From contig OY781463.1 in assembly GCA_963676725.1 (NCBI GenBank), positions 3,658,001-3,722,000 on the forward strand: 64,000 nucleotides of DNA, in the 5' to 3' direction. This DNA comes from G963662905 sp963676725. GTDB lineage: Bacteria > Bacteroidota > Bacteroidia > Bacteroidales > WRLA01. Made by a program: the position numbers and the translations under genes. The notes under the pieces are model-generated. The model saw nothing but the letters and a program-made list of their open reading frames with translations, was not told where the DNA came from and ran no database searches. Below, in pieces: positions 26,023 to 33,922 of this stretch (position 1 is the first letter of the stretch; each line of letters opens with the position of its first letter).

Positions 26023-26712
26023 ATGACATCAATAGTAAAAAAATCAATAAATCATTTCCCCTTATATCTCTTTTTAATCAGCATCATTCTGTTTGGGGCA
26101 TCGTGCAAGAGTGGCAAAGAATTGGGTGCAGGCAGTGCATATCATAAAATGGCATTATACGTTCCATCAGATTATCAAAAAAAACTCAATGCCGTGATTA
26201 ATTATGTGAAAGATTATGATGGTTATCCTTATGAAATTTGCACTTATTTTGTGTCTGATATGGACTTATTCCTTTACGACATAAAAACAGAACTAGAAGA
26301 AAACGAGAGGCTTAGCATTCAACAAACCGATAGCCTACGGACTGTTTTCAAGCAAACCAAAGCCATTAAAGATTTTATGCACTGTTTAGCAAATTGTGAA
26401 ACGGATAATCCGGTTATTCGTTCAGAAGATATTAGGGTGGCTGCTGCTTTATTGGGTTTTCAAGTAGAGAAAAAATTTGCAGGCCGTTATTGTGTAGACA
26501 TCATTCAGGTAGAAAAAGCGGATTTTATGGTGTATTTTCTCAGCAATAAGCATCCGGGAAACCGACAAGTGCCTTATAGTTTTCAGACCCTCGATGGCAG
26601 GTCTTTTGTTGGGAACAAAACATTAAAATCCGGCACAGCGAAGGCAATCTATACCCGCTTTAATGATCAGGCCTTTGATTATATTCAGGATATTAGCTTG
26701 CAGTGCAAATAA
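26023..26712 (+). CDS. Lipoprotein of unknown function
   Basis: The 229-residue protein has an N-terminal hydrophobic segment ending in 'ILFGASC', a lipobox, so it is probably membrane-anchored outside the cytoplasm. The mature part mixes helices ('LYDIKTELEENERLSIQQTD') with a more beta-rich end. I recognise no domain. Five or six Cys residues beyond the lipobox (for example 'FMHCLANCETD') could form disulfides. It is a single gene on the plus strand, divergent from the C26 lipoprotein gene and convergent with the groES-like gene. Confidence 0.75.
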   Translation: MTSIVKKSINHFPLYLFLISIILFGASCKSGKELGAGSAYHKMALYVPSDYQKKLNAVINYVKDYDGYPYEICTYFVSDMDLFLYDIKTELEENERLSIQQTDSLRTVFKQTKAIKDFMHCLANCETDNPVIRSEDIRVAAALLGFQVEKKFAGRYCVDIIQVEKADFMVYFLSNKHPGNRQVPYSFQTLDGRSFVGNKTLKSGTAKAIYTRFNDQAFDYIQDISLQCK

Positions 26713-26713
26713 A

Positions 26714-26740
26714 AAGCCCGACATAAAAAATGCCAGGCTT
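26714..26740 (-). terminator. Hairpin terminator of the groES-like unit
   Basis: An imperfect 11-bp stem (26714-26724 with 26730-26740) around an A-rich loop is followed, on the minus strand, by a T-rich run. It lies in the 48-base convergent gap and best suits the minus-strand transcript. Confidence 0.45.
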
Positions 26741-26760
26741 TCATCAACAGCTATATTAAG

Positions 26761-27045
26761 CTATATTTCTTCGGTTTCTACGATTTTGGCCAGAAGGTCG
26801 GCATATGGAAGGATGAGGAATTTTTTTCCTTCAAACTCCACTTCTGTTCCGGAGAATTTCTTGTAAAAAACAGTATCGCCTACAGCTATTTCCGAATTTT
26901 CAATATTTGAAACAGCTAAAACTTTTGCGAACAGAGGCTTTTCCTTTGCACTATCGGGAATAATAAGCCCTGAAGCTGTTTTTTGTTCTTTTTCCTCGGT
27001 AACTTCAAGAAGCACCTGTTGATTTAATGGCTGTAATTCTTTCAT
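26761..27045 (-). CDS. GroES-like co-chaperonin, not adjacent to groEL
   Basis: The 94-residue protein follows the Cpn10 pattern: 'LQPLNQQVLLEV', a mobile loop 'KTASGLIIPDSAKEKP' with the GroEL-binding hydrophobic tripeptide LII, 'VGDTVFYKKFSGTEVEFEGK' and 'FLILPYADLLAKI'. The segment that forms the roof loop in E. coli GroES is shorter here. No groEL is in the window, so this is either the sole groES separated from groEL or a second copy. It is the downstream gene of a pair with the thioredoxin/glutaredoxin hybrid, 30 bases away. Confidence 0.88.
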   Translation of the reverse strand: MKELQPLNQQVLLEVTEEKEQKTASGLIIPDSAKEKPLFAKVLAVSNIENSEIAVGDTVFYKKFSGTEVEFEGKKFLILPYADLLAKIVETEEI

Positions 27046-27075
27046 TATGACTAATTTTTATTGTTAAGACATTAT

Positions 27076-27663
27076 TTATGATTCTTGAATATCCAACAAA
27101 CGGTTAATGCGTGCTTTATCAAAGCCAACGATCCATTCGCCTTCTATATTGGTTTGAGGAACACCCCTTTGCCCTGTATTCCTTGTCATTTCTTCAGCAG
27201 CAGCGGCATCCTGCGACACATCTACTTCACTATAATACACCCTATTTTTGCGAAGGTGCGTTTTGATTGTATTGCACCACGTACAAGTTGGCGTAGTATA
27301 AACAGTAACGCTTTTGGAAGGTTTTCCATCACCGGCTGAAGCATAGAAAAGAGCATCTTCAAAATACGATTTATAAAAAGAAGGTTCATTACAGCCCTTC
27401 ACAATATTTTTAAATCGTCCGTGATCGAACTCCAGCAAACTGGGCACTGTTTTTATATTATACTCCGGGTGAATATCGCGCACTTTGCTTACATCAGCAG
27501 CACAAACAATAAGGTCTTCTGCCTCCACTTCTGCAGAAGAAAGGTTGCTCAGCGAGCATTCACTCACCTCCGAACCACTTTTATAGAGCAATAAATATGC
27601 TTTATCTTTCTGTTTAATAGAGTCCTGAAATTCTGACAGACTATGTACTTGAAGAAGGTTCAT
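27076..27663 (-). CDS. Thioredoxin-like/glutaredoxin two-domain protein
   Basis: The 195-residue protein joins two thioredoxin folds. Residues 1-105 resemble a thioredoxin ('YLLLYKSGSEVSECSL', 'DVSKVRDIHPEYNIKTVPSL' with the cis-Pro), but the CxxC site is missing (a lone Cys). Residues 112-195 are a glutaredoxin/NrdH-like domain with 'VTVYTTPTCTWCNTIKTHL' (CTWC) and 'TGQRGVPQTNI' with its cis-Pro. I infer that the second domain does the redox work and the first has a binding role. It precedes the GroES-like gene by 30 bases, hinting at a shared stress or folding role. Confidence 0.82.
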   Translation of the reverse strand: MNLLQVHSLSEFQDSIKQKDKAYLLLYKSGSEVSECSLSNLSSAEVEAEDLIVCAADVSKVRDIHPEYNIKTVPSLLEFDHGRFKNIVKGCNEPSFYKSYFEDALFYASAGDGKPSKSVTVYTTPTCTWCNTIKTHLRKNRVYYSEVDVSQDAAAAEEMTRNTGQRGVPQTNIEGEWIVGFDKARINRLLDIQES

Positions 27664-27785
27664 GTTTTTTTTAGCATGGCATGGACAATTTGTATGCCAT
27701 ATAAAAACCTGCCATAGATTATGGAAAATCTGTCAGCACGGTTCACAGAAACACATACAGGTATGTCAGTATGACAAATCTGAAT

Positions 27786-28721
27786 TTACTTATCCCCTAA
27801 AGTTTTAATAAGTTCGGGCAGCATCCTAAGCGCTGCTTTTTCGCGCCAAGCAATTAAAGCGGGCACTGCAGGAGATCCATAATAGGTTTTATTCCCTGGC
27901 AATGATTTATCCACAGCAGAAGTTGCAAGAACGATAGCCCCTTTACCAACAACAAGGTCCTTATTCACGGCAACGCGCCCCCAGAGCAATACATCATCTT
28001 CGATGCGAGTAACACCGGCAATGGCACAATAAGCACCAATCAAGCAATCACGACCAATGAAAGTATCGTGGCCAATCTGCACATGGTTATCGAGTTTTGT
28101 TCCCTCAGAAATAATTGTATCGCCACTAACACCTTTATCGACAGAGCATAAAGCGCCAATTTCCACTCTATTCTCGATCAGCACACGCCCGCAGGATTCA
28201 AATTTTTTCAAACCTTCTTTTCTGCGTTGAAAATAATAAGCGTCTGCACCAATTACACTATTTGAGTGAATAATTACATCATCGCCAATCACACTATGGT
28301 CGTAAATACTTACATTGGCATGAATGAGACAATTATCCCCTATCACAACATGGTTTCCGATAAAAGCCCCGGGCTGAATAATTGTATTTTTCCCGATGGT
28401 AGCCGATGGGCTAATGCGGGCAATAGCAGGCTCGAAAGGCCTATATTTATAAACAATTTTCAGGTATGCACTAAACGGATCTTCGTTAAAAAGCAATGCT
28501 TTTCCTTTAGGACATTCCACTTTTTGGTTAATGATAATTGTTGTTGCCTTTGAGTTCAGAGCTTTCTCATAATACTTCGGATGGTCGACAAAAGTAATAT
28601 CTCCGGCTTCAACCATATGAATCTCATTGATACCGCTTACCATATAATCCGGATCTCCGATATACTCGCTGGAAGTAATTTCTGCTAGGGTTTTCAGCTG
28701 CAGTGGTTTTTCAAATTTCAT
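27786..28721 (-). CDS. LpxD-like UDP-3-O-acylglucosamine N-acyltransferase paralogue
   Basis: The 311-residue protein has an LpxD-type N-terminal uridine-binding domain ('KTLAEITSSEYIGDPDYMVS', about residues 9-95) and a left-handed beta-helix of hexapeptide repeats ('IGKNTIIQPGAFIGNHVVIG', 'VQIGHDTFIG') from about residue 105. The His of 'VQIGHDT' matches the catalytic His site of LpxD. The canonical lpxD starts the operon at 33761; this second copy lies beyond efp and is shorter than LpxD (343). It may acylate a different sugar nucleotide or be a back-up enzyme. Confidence 0.82.
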   Translation of the reverse strand: MKFEKPLQLKTLAEITSSEYIGDPDYMVSGINEIHMVEAGDITFVDHPKYYEKALNSKATTIIINQKVECPKGKALLFNEDPFSAYLKIVYKYRPFEPAIARISPSATIGKNTIIQPGAFIGNHVVIGDNCLIHANVSIYDHSVIGDDVIIHSNSVIGADAYYFQRRKEGLKKFESCGRVLIENRVEIGALCSVDKGVSGDTIISEGTKLDNHVQIGHDTFIGRDCLIGAYCAIAGVTRIEDDVLLWGRVAVNKDLVVGKGAIVLATSAVDKSLPGNKTYYGSPAVPALIAWREKAALRMLPELIKTLGDK

Positions 28722-28760
28722 ACAAAAGGAATTTATTTTCAGAAAATAAGCACATACTAA

Positions 28761-28792
28761 GAAGAAAAAGGGGGATATGTATCCATATCCCC
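28761..28792 (-). terminator. Intrinsic terminator after efp
   Basis: A 9-bp perfect stem (28771-28779 with 28784-28792) and, on the minus strand, a following T-rich tract form a rho-independent terminator 26 bases after the efp stop. It separates efp from the LpxD-like gene. Confidence 0.65.
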
Positions 28793-28817
28793 ATACAAAT
28801 AGTTGCCTTTTTAAAGG

Positions 28818-29384
28818 CTATTTTTTCACGCGTTCTGAGTAAGAACCGTCGCGGGTATCCACTTTGATTATTTCGCCTGTATTCAGAAAAAGAGGAACAC
28901 GAACTTCTGCCCCTGTTTCGAGTGTAGCAGGTTTCAGGGCATTTGTTGCAGTATTTCCTTTTTCACCAGGCTCAGTATAAGTAACTTCCAGCTCTACAAA
29001 TGGTGGCAATTCGCAACTAAGAGGTGTTTCTGTATCTGCATGATAAACAATTTCTACAGTATTTCCTTCTTTCAGGAATTGTGGTGCATTTATAATCGCT
29101 TCATCGATAAAGGTTTGCTCAAATGTTTCGCTATTCATAAAATGAAAAATATCACCATCCTTGTAGAGGTATTGATATTCACGACGTTCTACCCGCGCGA
29201 TATCAATTTTAACGCCTGAAGTAAAAGTATTTGCGAGAACTTTCCCTGTTTTAAGGTTTTTAATTTTGGTACGGACGAATGCGGGTCCTTTACCTGGTTT
29301 TACGTGCTGGAATTCTACTATTGTATATAAATCTCCATTAAAATTAATACACAGCCCGTTTCTAAAATCAGCAGTTGTTGCCAT
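28818..29384 (-). CDS. efp: Translation elongation factor P
   Basis: The 188-residue protein has the three beta-barrel domains of EF-P. The tip loop is 'VKPGKGPAFVRTK' with Lys32 in the position that is modified in many bacteria, and the end carries 'GEIIKVDTRDGSYSERVKK', with the conserved domain III signature. EF-P relieves ribosome stalling at polyproline stretches; proline runs are present in the proteins at 58815 and 61536 in this window. A TAATTTTG promoter element lies 40 bases upstream. Confidence 0.96.
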   Translation of the reverse strand: MATTADFRNGLCINFNGDLYTIVEFQHVKPGKGPAFVRTKIKNLKTGKVLANTFTSGVKIDIARVERREYQYLYKDGDIFHFMNSETFEQTFIDEAIINAPQFLKEGNTVEIVYHADTETPLSCELPPFVELEVTYTEPGEKGNTATNALKPATLETGAEVRVPLFLNTGEIIKVDTRDGSYSERVKK

Positions 29385-29422
29385 AACTATTTATAAAATT
29401 GATAATTACTAAATTATAGATG

Positions 29423-29430
29423 CAAAATTA
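29423..29430 (-). promoter_or_regulatory. Putative -7 element of efp
   Basis: The minus strand reads TAATTTTG (exact TAnnTTTG match) about 40 bases before the efp start, so efp probably has its own promoter rather than depending on the lpx operon. Confidence 0.45.
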
Positions 29431-29454
29431 AGTAAAAAACACATTGTATTGATC

Positions 29455-29700
29455 ATTGAGAATGGAAAATGAATAATTGAAAATGAAAAATGGTGAATGA
29501 AGCGTTTGGTTTTTTTTATAAAACCATCTATATCTCGCAAATTGAGCAAAGGCAGTGAAAATGGCATTTGATATCAAATTTCTTACATGCTGCCTTGGCT
29601 TAAACTACACCAAAAACAAGTCTTTTCGACAACTGCAGGGAGGAAAAAACTAAAGAATAATCGAAAATGAAAAATGGGGAATGGAAAGTGAAAATTTGGG
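29455..29700. repeat. Degenerate GAAAATGAAAAATGG-type repeats
   Basis: The 319-base gap between the ABC ATPase and efp contains GAAAATGAAAAATGGTGAAT near 29477 and GAAAATGAAAAATGGGGAAT near 29662, almost the same 20-mer. A related AT-rich stretch lies in the lpxC-lpxD gap (32655-32725). Between the two copies is CAAGTCTTTTCGACAACTGC (29609 onward), which recalls the GTCGAAAAGAC block of the fold-back element family. Confidence 0.45.
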
Positions 29701-29703
29701 TGA

Positions 29704-30336
29704 TTATTTTGTAATGTCTTTATAGTTATTGATAAACAGTTCTTTGGAACAGAAAAAATATTCATTGGCTTGATGGTTACTGCCAACAATAATATTGCGG
29801 TTTCCGGCGTATTCTTCGATAAGATTTTTATACCAGCTTACCGCTGCTGCATCTAGATTAGACAAAGGTTCGTCAAGCACAATGAGCTTTGATGAAGTAA
29901 GCAATGCAAGACTTAACTTCAGACGCTGTTTCATTCCTGAGGAATAATATTTTATGTATTTATCTGCTGCATCCTCAAGGCCGGAAATTTTGATAATCTC
30001 ATCCTTACTCAAATTTTGCACCGGTTTACGAAGCCCAAAATGAAAATTCAACAACTCTCTCAAACTGTATTCTTCAACCAATTCAAGATAAGGTGCCGCA
30101 TAAGTCACATATCTAAAAATCAGTTCATCCGGGATTCTTTTATCATCGATATAATAAGAAATATCTCCTTCGGTAGGGATTAAAGCACCACTAATTAATT
30201 TCAGCAGGGTGCTTTTTCCACTGCCATTTGGACCTGTAACCACGATGCGCTCACCGGAGTCCATATCAAGTGTAATATGACGGAAAACCCACTGTTTCAG
30301 GTACTTCTTTCCCGCGTCGCTTAAACAAATCCGCAT
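29704..30336 (-). CDS. ABC transporter ATP-binding protein
   Basis: The 210-residue protein has Walker A 'GPNGSGKSTLLKLISG' (about residue 36), an ABC signature 'YYSSGMKQRLKLSLALL' and Walker B 'KLIVLDEPLSNLD'. The H-loop His lies in 'VGSNHQ'. No permease gene is adjacent, so its partner is elsewhere. It lies 52 bases after lpxA in the lipid A operon, which suggests a role in envelope lipid handling, though that is inference from position only. Confidence 0.88.
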   Translation of the reverse strand: MRICLSDAGKKYLKQWVFRHITLDMDSGERIVVTGPNGSGKSTLLKLISGALIPTEGDISYYIDDKRIPDELIFRYVTYAAPYLELVEEYSLRELLNFHFGLRKPVQNLSKDEIIKISGLEDAADKYIKYYSSGMKQRLKLSLALLTSSKLIVLDEPLSNLDAAAVSWYKNLIEEYAGNRNIIVGSNHQANEYFFCSKELFINNYKDITK

Positions 30337-30388
30337 CGCTAAGTATATTGACTTAAAAATAAAACTCTAAAAAAATTATGGAGAAAAT

Positions 30389-31183
30389 CTAAAAAACAGA
30401 ACGGGCACTTGAATACCCTTTCATAATGCCTCTGGATGATTTTCCGATGAAGGATAGAATTTCATCGCGTTCTGCGGTAGCAGGAAGTTCTGCTTCGATA
30501 ATAGCCACAGCCTGACTTACATTCATACCACGCAGATATATCCTTCGATAGATTTCCTGAATTTCACTGATTGTTTGGTTTGAATACCCTCTACGGCGCA
30601 AGCCAATGGAATTAACACCAACATAAGAAAGAGGCTCACGTGCAGCCTTTGTAAATGGGGGCACATCCTTACGCACCAGCGAACCACCGGAAATCATTAC
30701 ATGGGATCCAAGCATTACGAACTGGTGTATTGCAGATAAACCTCCAACAATTGCCCAATCGTCGATAGTGATATGACCGGCAAGTGTTGCTGCATTTGCA
30801 AGAATCACATGATTACCTACAATACAATCGTGTGCAACATGCACATAAGCCATTAATAAGCAATTATCTCCCACAACGGTTTCATAATTTGCTTTCGTAC
30901 CGCGGTTAATGGTAACAAATTCCCTGATTGTAGTATTATTGCCAATTTTAACAAGCGTATCCTCGCCGTCAAATTTCAAATCCTGAGGAATTGCTGAGAT
31001 GACTGCGCCCGGGAATATCCGGCAATTTTTCCCGATTCGAGCACCTTCCATTATGGTAACATTTGAACCGATCCAGGTTCCCTCGCCAATTTCAACATTT
31101 TTTTCAATATTGACAAAGGGCTCAATAACAACATTTTTGGCAATTTTCGCCTGAGGGTGAACGTAAGCAAGTGGTTGATTCAT
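30389..31183 (-). CDS. lpxA: UDP-N-acetylglucosamine O-acyltransferase LpxA
   Basis: The 264-residue protein is a left-handed beta-helix of hexapeptide repeats with the LpxA features 'AYVHVAHDCIVGNHVI' (catalytic His), 'QDLKFDGEDT' and 'REFVTINRGT', and a helical C-terminal domain ('VNSIGLRRRGYSNQTISEIQ'). It adds the first 3-hydroxyacyl chain to UDP-GlcNAc in lipid A synthesis in the cytoplasm. It follows lpxC-fabZ by 20 bases. Length matches the family (about 260). Confidence 0.96.
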   Translation of the reverse strand: MNQPLAYVHPQAKIAKNVVIEPFVNIEKNVEIGEGTWIGSNVTIMEGARIGKNCRIFPGAVISAIPQDLKFDGEDTLVKIGNNTTIREFVTINRGTKANYETVVGDNCLLMAYVHVAHDCIVGNHVILANAATLAGHITIDDWAIVGGLSAIHQFVMLGSHVMISGGSLVRKDVPPFTKAAREPLSYVGVNSIGLRRRGYSNQTISEIQEIYRRIYLRGMNVSQAVAIIEAELPATAERDEILSFIGKSSRGIMKGYSSARSVF

Positions 31184-31203
31184 ACTCTAGATAATTATCC
31201 TGA

Positions 31204-32589
31204 TTATTTGATTTTAACAATTTGTGCGAGCATTTCTGCTTCCATTACTACACGATCCCCAACATAAGCTTTACCGGCCATGTGGCATATTCCCCTGCGT
31301 ATTGGTGAAATTAAATCGAGCCGAAAAATAATAGTATCTCCGGGCACAACTTTTTGCCGGAAACGAACGCTGTCAATTTTCATAAAATATGTAACATAAT
31401 TTTCCGGATCAGGCACGGTATTCAGGACAAAAATCCCACCACATTGCGCCATCGACTCTATCTGAAGCACTCCTGGCATTACGGGTTCATCGGGAAAATG
31501 CCCAACAAAAAAGCCCTCGTTCATTGTCACATTTTTTAATCCAATAACATAATTATCAGACATTTCCATCACTTTATCAACAAGAAGGAATGGAGGACGG
31601 TGTGGCAAAAGCTTTTTAATTTTATTAATATCAAATAAAGGAGGTTTATTAAAATCTACTTTTGGTATTTCGTTTTGTTTTATTTGCTTCCGGATATGGG
31701 ATTTAATTTTCCGTCCAAATTCTACATTAGAAGCATGACCTGGACGTGTAGCAATAATATGGGCTTTATATTTATACCCAACCAAAGCCAAATCGCCAAT
31801 AATATCAAGGAGTTTATGACGTGCGGGTTCATTCTGAAAACGAAGGTCAACATTATTGAGCATTCCTTCTTCGAGCACCTCCACGCGTGGCTTATTAAAA
31901 AACCCGGACAAACGGTCTAATTCCTCCTGAGAAATAATCCTATTTACAAAAACAATGGCATTATCAAGATCTCCACCTTTAATAAGGTTATTATCAATAA
32001 GGTACTCCAACTCATGAAGGAAAACAAAGGTACGGCAGGAGGCTATTTCCGTTTTAAAATCGGCAATAGAATTTAATGTCGCATTTTGAGTATCCAGAAC
32101 GCGTGAACCATAATCGATCATCACACTGAAGCGTGAAGTATCGGAAGGCATGGCAATATATTCTACTCTAGATTCCGCATTGGAATATACAATCGGGCTT
32201 TCCAACTTATGATATACCCTTGCCTTGTTTTGAGCTTGTATGCCTGCTTGCTCAAAAGCTTCGACATAATAGCGTGCACTTCCATCGAGTATCGGCATTT
32301 CTGGGGCATCTACTTCTACGATCAGGTTATCGACACCCAAGCCATAGGTCGCTGCCATCATATGCTCAATTGTTCCAATCCTGCAATTGTTCTTTTCCAG
32401 GGTAGTACCTCTTGATGTATCTACAACCAAATCGACATCCGCCGGAATTTCAGGGTTTCCGTCAATATCTACCCGCCTAAAAATTATTCCGGTATTTACC
32501 TCAGCCGGTTTGAAGTTCACATGTACATTTAAGCCTGTATGTAAGCCAACACCGGATATTGTTATTTCGTTTTTTAGTGTATTCTGCAT
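31204..32589 (-). CDS. lpxC/fabZ: Bifunctional LpxC deacetylase / FabZ dehydratase
   Basis: The 461-residue protein is a fusion. Residues 1-305 are LpxC, the zinc deacetylase of lipid A synthesis: 'ISGVGLHTGLNVHVNFKPA', 'NCRIGTIEHMMAATYGLGVD' (zinc His) and 'RHKLLDIIGDLALVG' (zinc His and Asp). Residues about 315-461 are FabZ, the 3-hydroxyacyl-ACP dehydratase: 'LLPHRPPFLLVDKVME', 'GHFPDEPVMPGVLQIESMAQ' with its catalytic His and Glu. This fusion is a hallmark of Bacteroidota and links lipid A to fatty-acid synthesis, as both use 3-hydroxyacyl-ACP. Confidence 0.97.
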   Translation of the reverse strand: MQNTLKNEITISGVGLHTGLNVHVNFKPAEVNTGIIFRRVDIDGNPEIPADVDLVVDTSRGTTLEKNNCRIGTIEHMMAATYGLGVDNLIVEVDAPEMPILDGSARYYVEAFEQAGIQAQNKARVYHKLESPIVYSNAESRVEYIAMPSDTSRFSVMIDYGSRVLDTQNATLNSIADFKTEIASCRTFVFLHELEYLIDNNLIKGGDLDNAIVFVNRIISQEELDRLSGFFNKPRVEVLEEGMLNNVDLRFQNEPARHKLLDIIGDLALVGYKYKAHIIATRPGHASNVEFGRKIKSHIRKQIKQNEIPKVDFNKPPLFDINKIKKLLPHRPPFLLVDKVMEMSDNYVIGLKNVTMNEGFFVGHFPDEPVMPGVLQIESMAQCGGIFVLNTVPDPENYVTYFMKIDSVRFRQKVVPGDTIIFRLDLISPIRRGICHMAGKAYVGDRVVMEAEMLAQIVKIK

Positions 32590-32729
32590 TTCAATAATAT
32601 TTCAATCTGCAAAAATATAAAAAACTGCAAGCTAAAGCACTACTTTGTGGAGAATGGAGGCTTTTGACTAGGAAATGGAAAATAAAAATTTGATACTAGA
32701 GAATGATAAATGGGAAATTGAAATTTGTG

Positions 32730-33761
32730 TTATTTTCCGATTTTCTCTTTTAGGATTTTTTCAAGTTGATCAAGTCGCTGCACAATACGCACAAGGTTTC
32801 TGAAAAGCACATAAGATTTTTTATAATGGCCTATTTCCATTGAGGGGCTTCCCATAACAACAGAACCTTCTTTTACATTGCTACTTACACCCGATTGTGC
32901 TGCAATCATGGCTTTATCGCCAACTTTGAGGTGGCCAACGATTCCAACTTGTCCGCCCATCATTACATGTTTCCCGATTTTGGCAGATCCGGAAATACCG
33001 CTTTGTGCTGCAATAACAGTACTTTCATCAATAATGGCATTATGACCAACCTGAATAAGGTTGTCTAATTTAACACCCTTACGAATAATTGTTGAGCCCA
33101 AAGTTGCCCTGTCAATACAGGCATTTGCACCAATTTCCACCTGATCTTCGATAATTACATTACCAATTTGTGGCAGCTTAGTATAGGCTTCCCCTTGAGG
33201 GGCAAAACCAAAACCATCAGCGCCAATAATCGTTCCTGCGTGAATAGTACAATGGTTGCCAATAATGCATTCACCATATATTTTCACGCCGGGGTAGATT
33301 GTTGCATTGCTGCCAATTTTCACATCAGCACCAATATAAACCTGTGGGTAGATATGCGAATTCTCGCCAATATGCACATTGGATTCTATTACCGTAAAAT
33401 CACCAACATACACATTTACACCAATTTGGGCACTTGCCGATACCGAGGATAAAGCCGATATACCTGCCGCAGGTTTTTTTGCTTGATCATAAAACTCTAA
33501 TAGTTTTCCAAAAGCAACATAAGAATCTTCAACCCGAATAAGGGTCGCCTTAAAAGACTTTTCCGCCTTAAAGGACTGATTCACTAATACGATTGAGGCC
33601 TCTGTACTATAAAGATAGGGTGTATATTTCTGATTCGACAAAAAGGACAAATCCCCTTTTTTACCTTCTTCAATTTTGGCCAATTTGCTTACCCGCGTAT
33701 CCGGATCACCTTCAATCTGACCTTGAATCACTTCAGCAATTTGTTGGGCTGTAAATTCCAT
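32730..33761 (-). CDS. lpxD: UDP-3-O-acylglucosamine N-acyltransferase LpxD
   Basis: The 343-residue protein has the LpxD N-terminal domain ('FTAQQIAEVIQGQIEGDPD', 'GDLSFLSNQKYTPYL'), a long hexapeptide beta-helix ('GADGFGFAPQGEAYTKLPQI') with the catalytic His in 'LIQVGHNAII', and a C-terminal helix ('LVRIVQRLDQLEKILKEKIG'). It adds the second acyl chain in lipid A synthesis. It is the first gene of the lpx operon; the 140-base gap to lpxC-fabZ is AT-rich with GGAAATGG-like repeats. A shorter paralogue sits at 27786-28721. Confidence 0.96.
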   Translation of the reverse strand: MEFTAQQIAEVIQGQIEGDPDTRVSKLAKIEEGKKGDLSFLSNQKYTPYLYSTEASIVLVNQSFKAEKSFKATLIRVEDSYVAFGKLLEFYDQAKKPAAGISALSSVSASAQIGVNVYVGDFTVIESNVHIGENSHIYPQVYIGADVKIGSNATIYPGVKIYGECIIGNHCTIHAGTIIGADGFGFAPQGEAYTKLPQIGNVIIEDQVEIGANACIDRATLGSTIIRKGVKLDNLIQVGHNAIIDESTVIAAQSGISGSAKIGKHVMMGGQVGIVGHLKVGDKAMIAAQSGVSSNVKEGSVVMGSPSMEIGHYKKSYVLFRNLVRIVQRLDQLEKILKEKIGK

Positions 33762-33922
33762 TACTCTTAGGCATTAATGATTTGCAATATTATCAATAAT
33801 TCAGCTTGCCACCAATGAATTCAAAAAATTAGTGGTCTGAGAGGCTTTTAAATGTTTACCCTGCCGCGTGAGAGATAGGCTTAGAAATGGATGGGGTTGA
33901 AGGTTCGGAGGATCTTCCTGAC

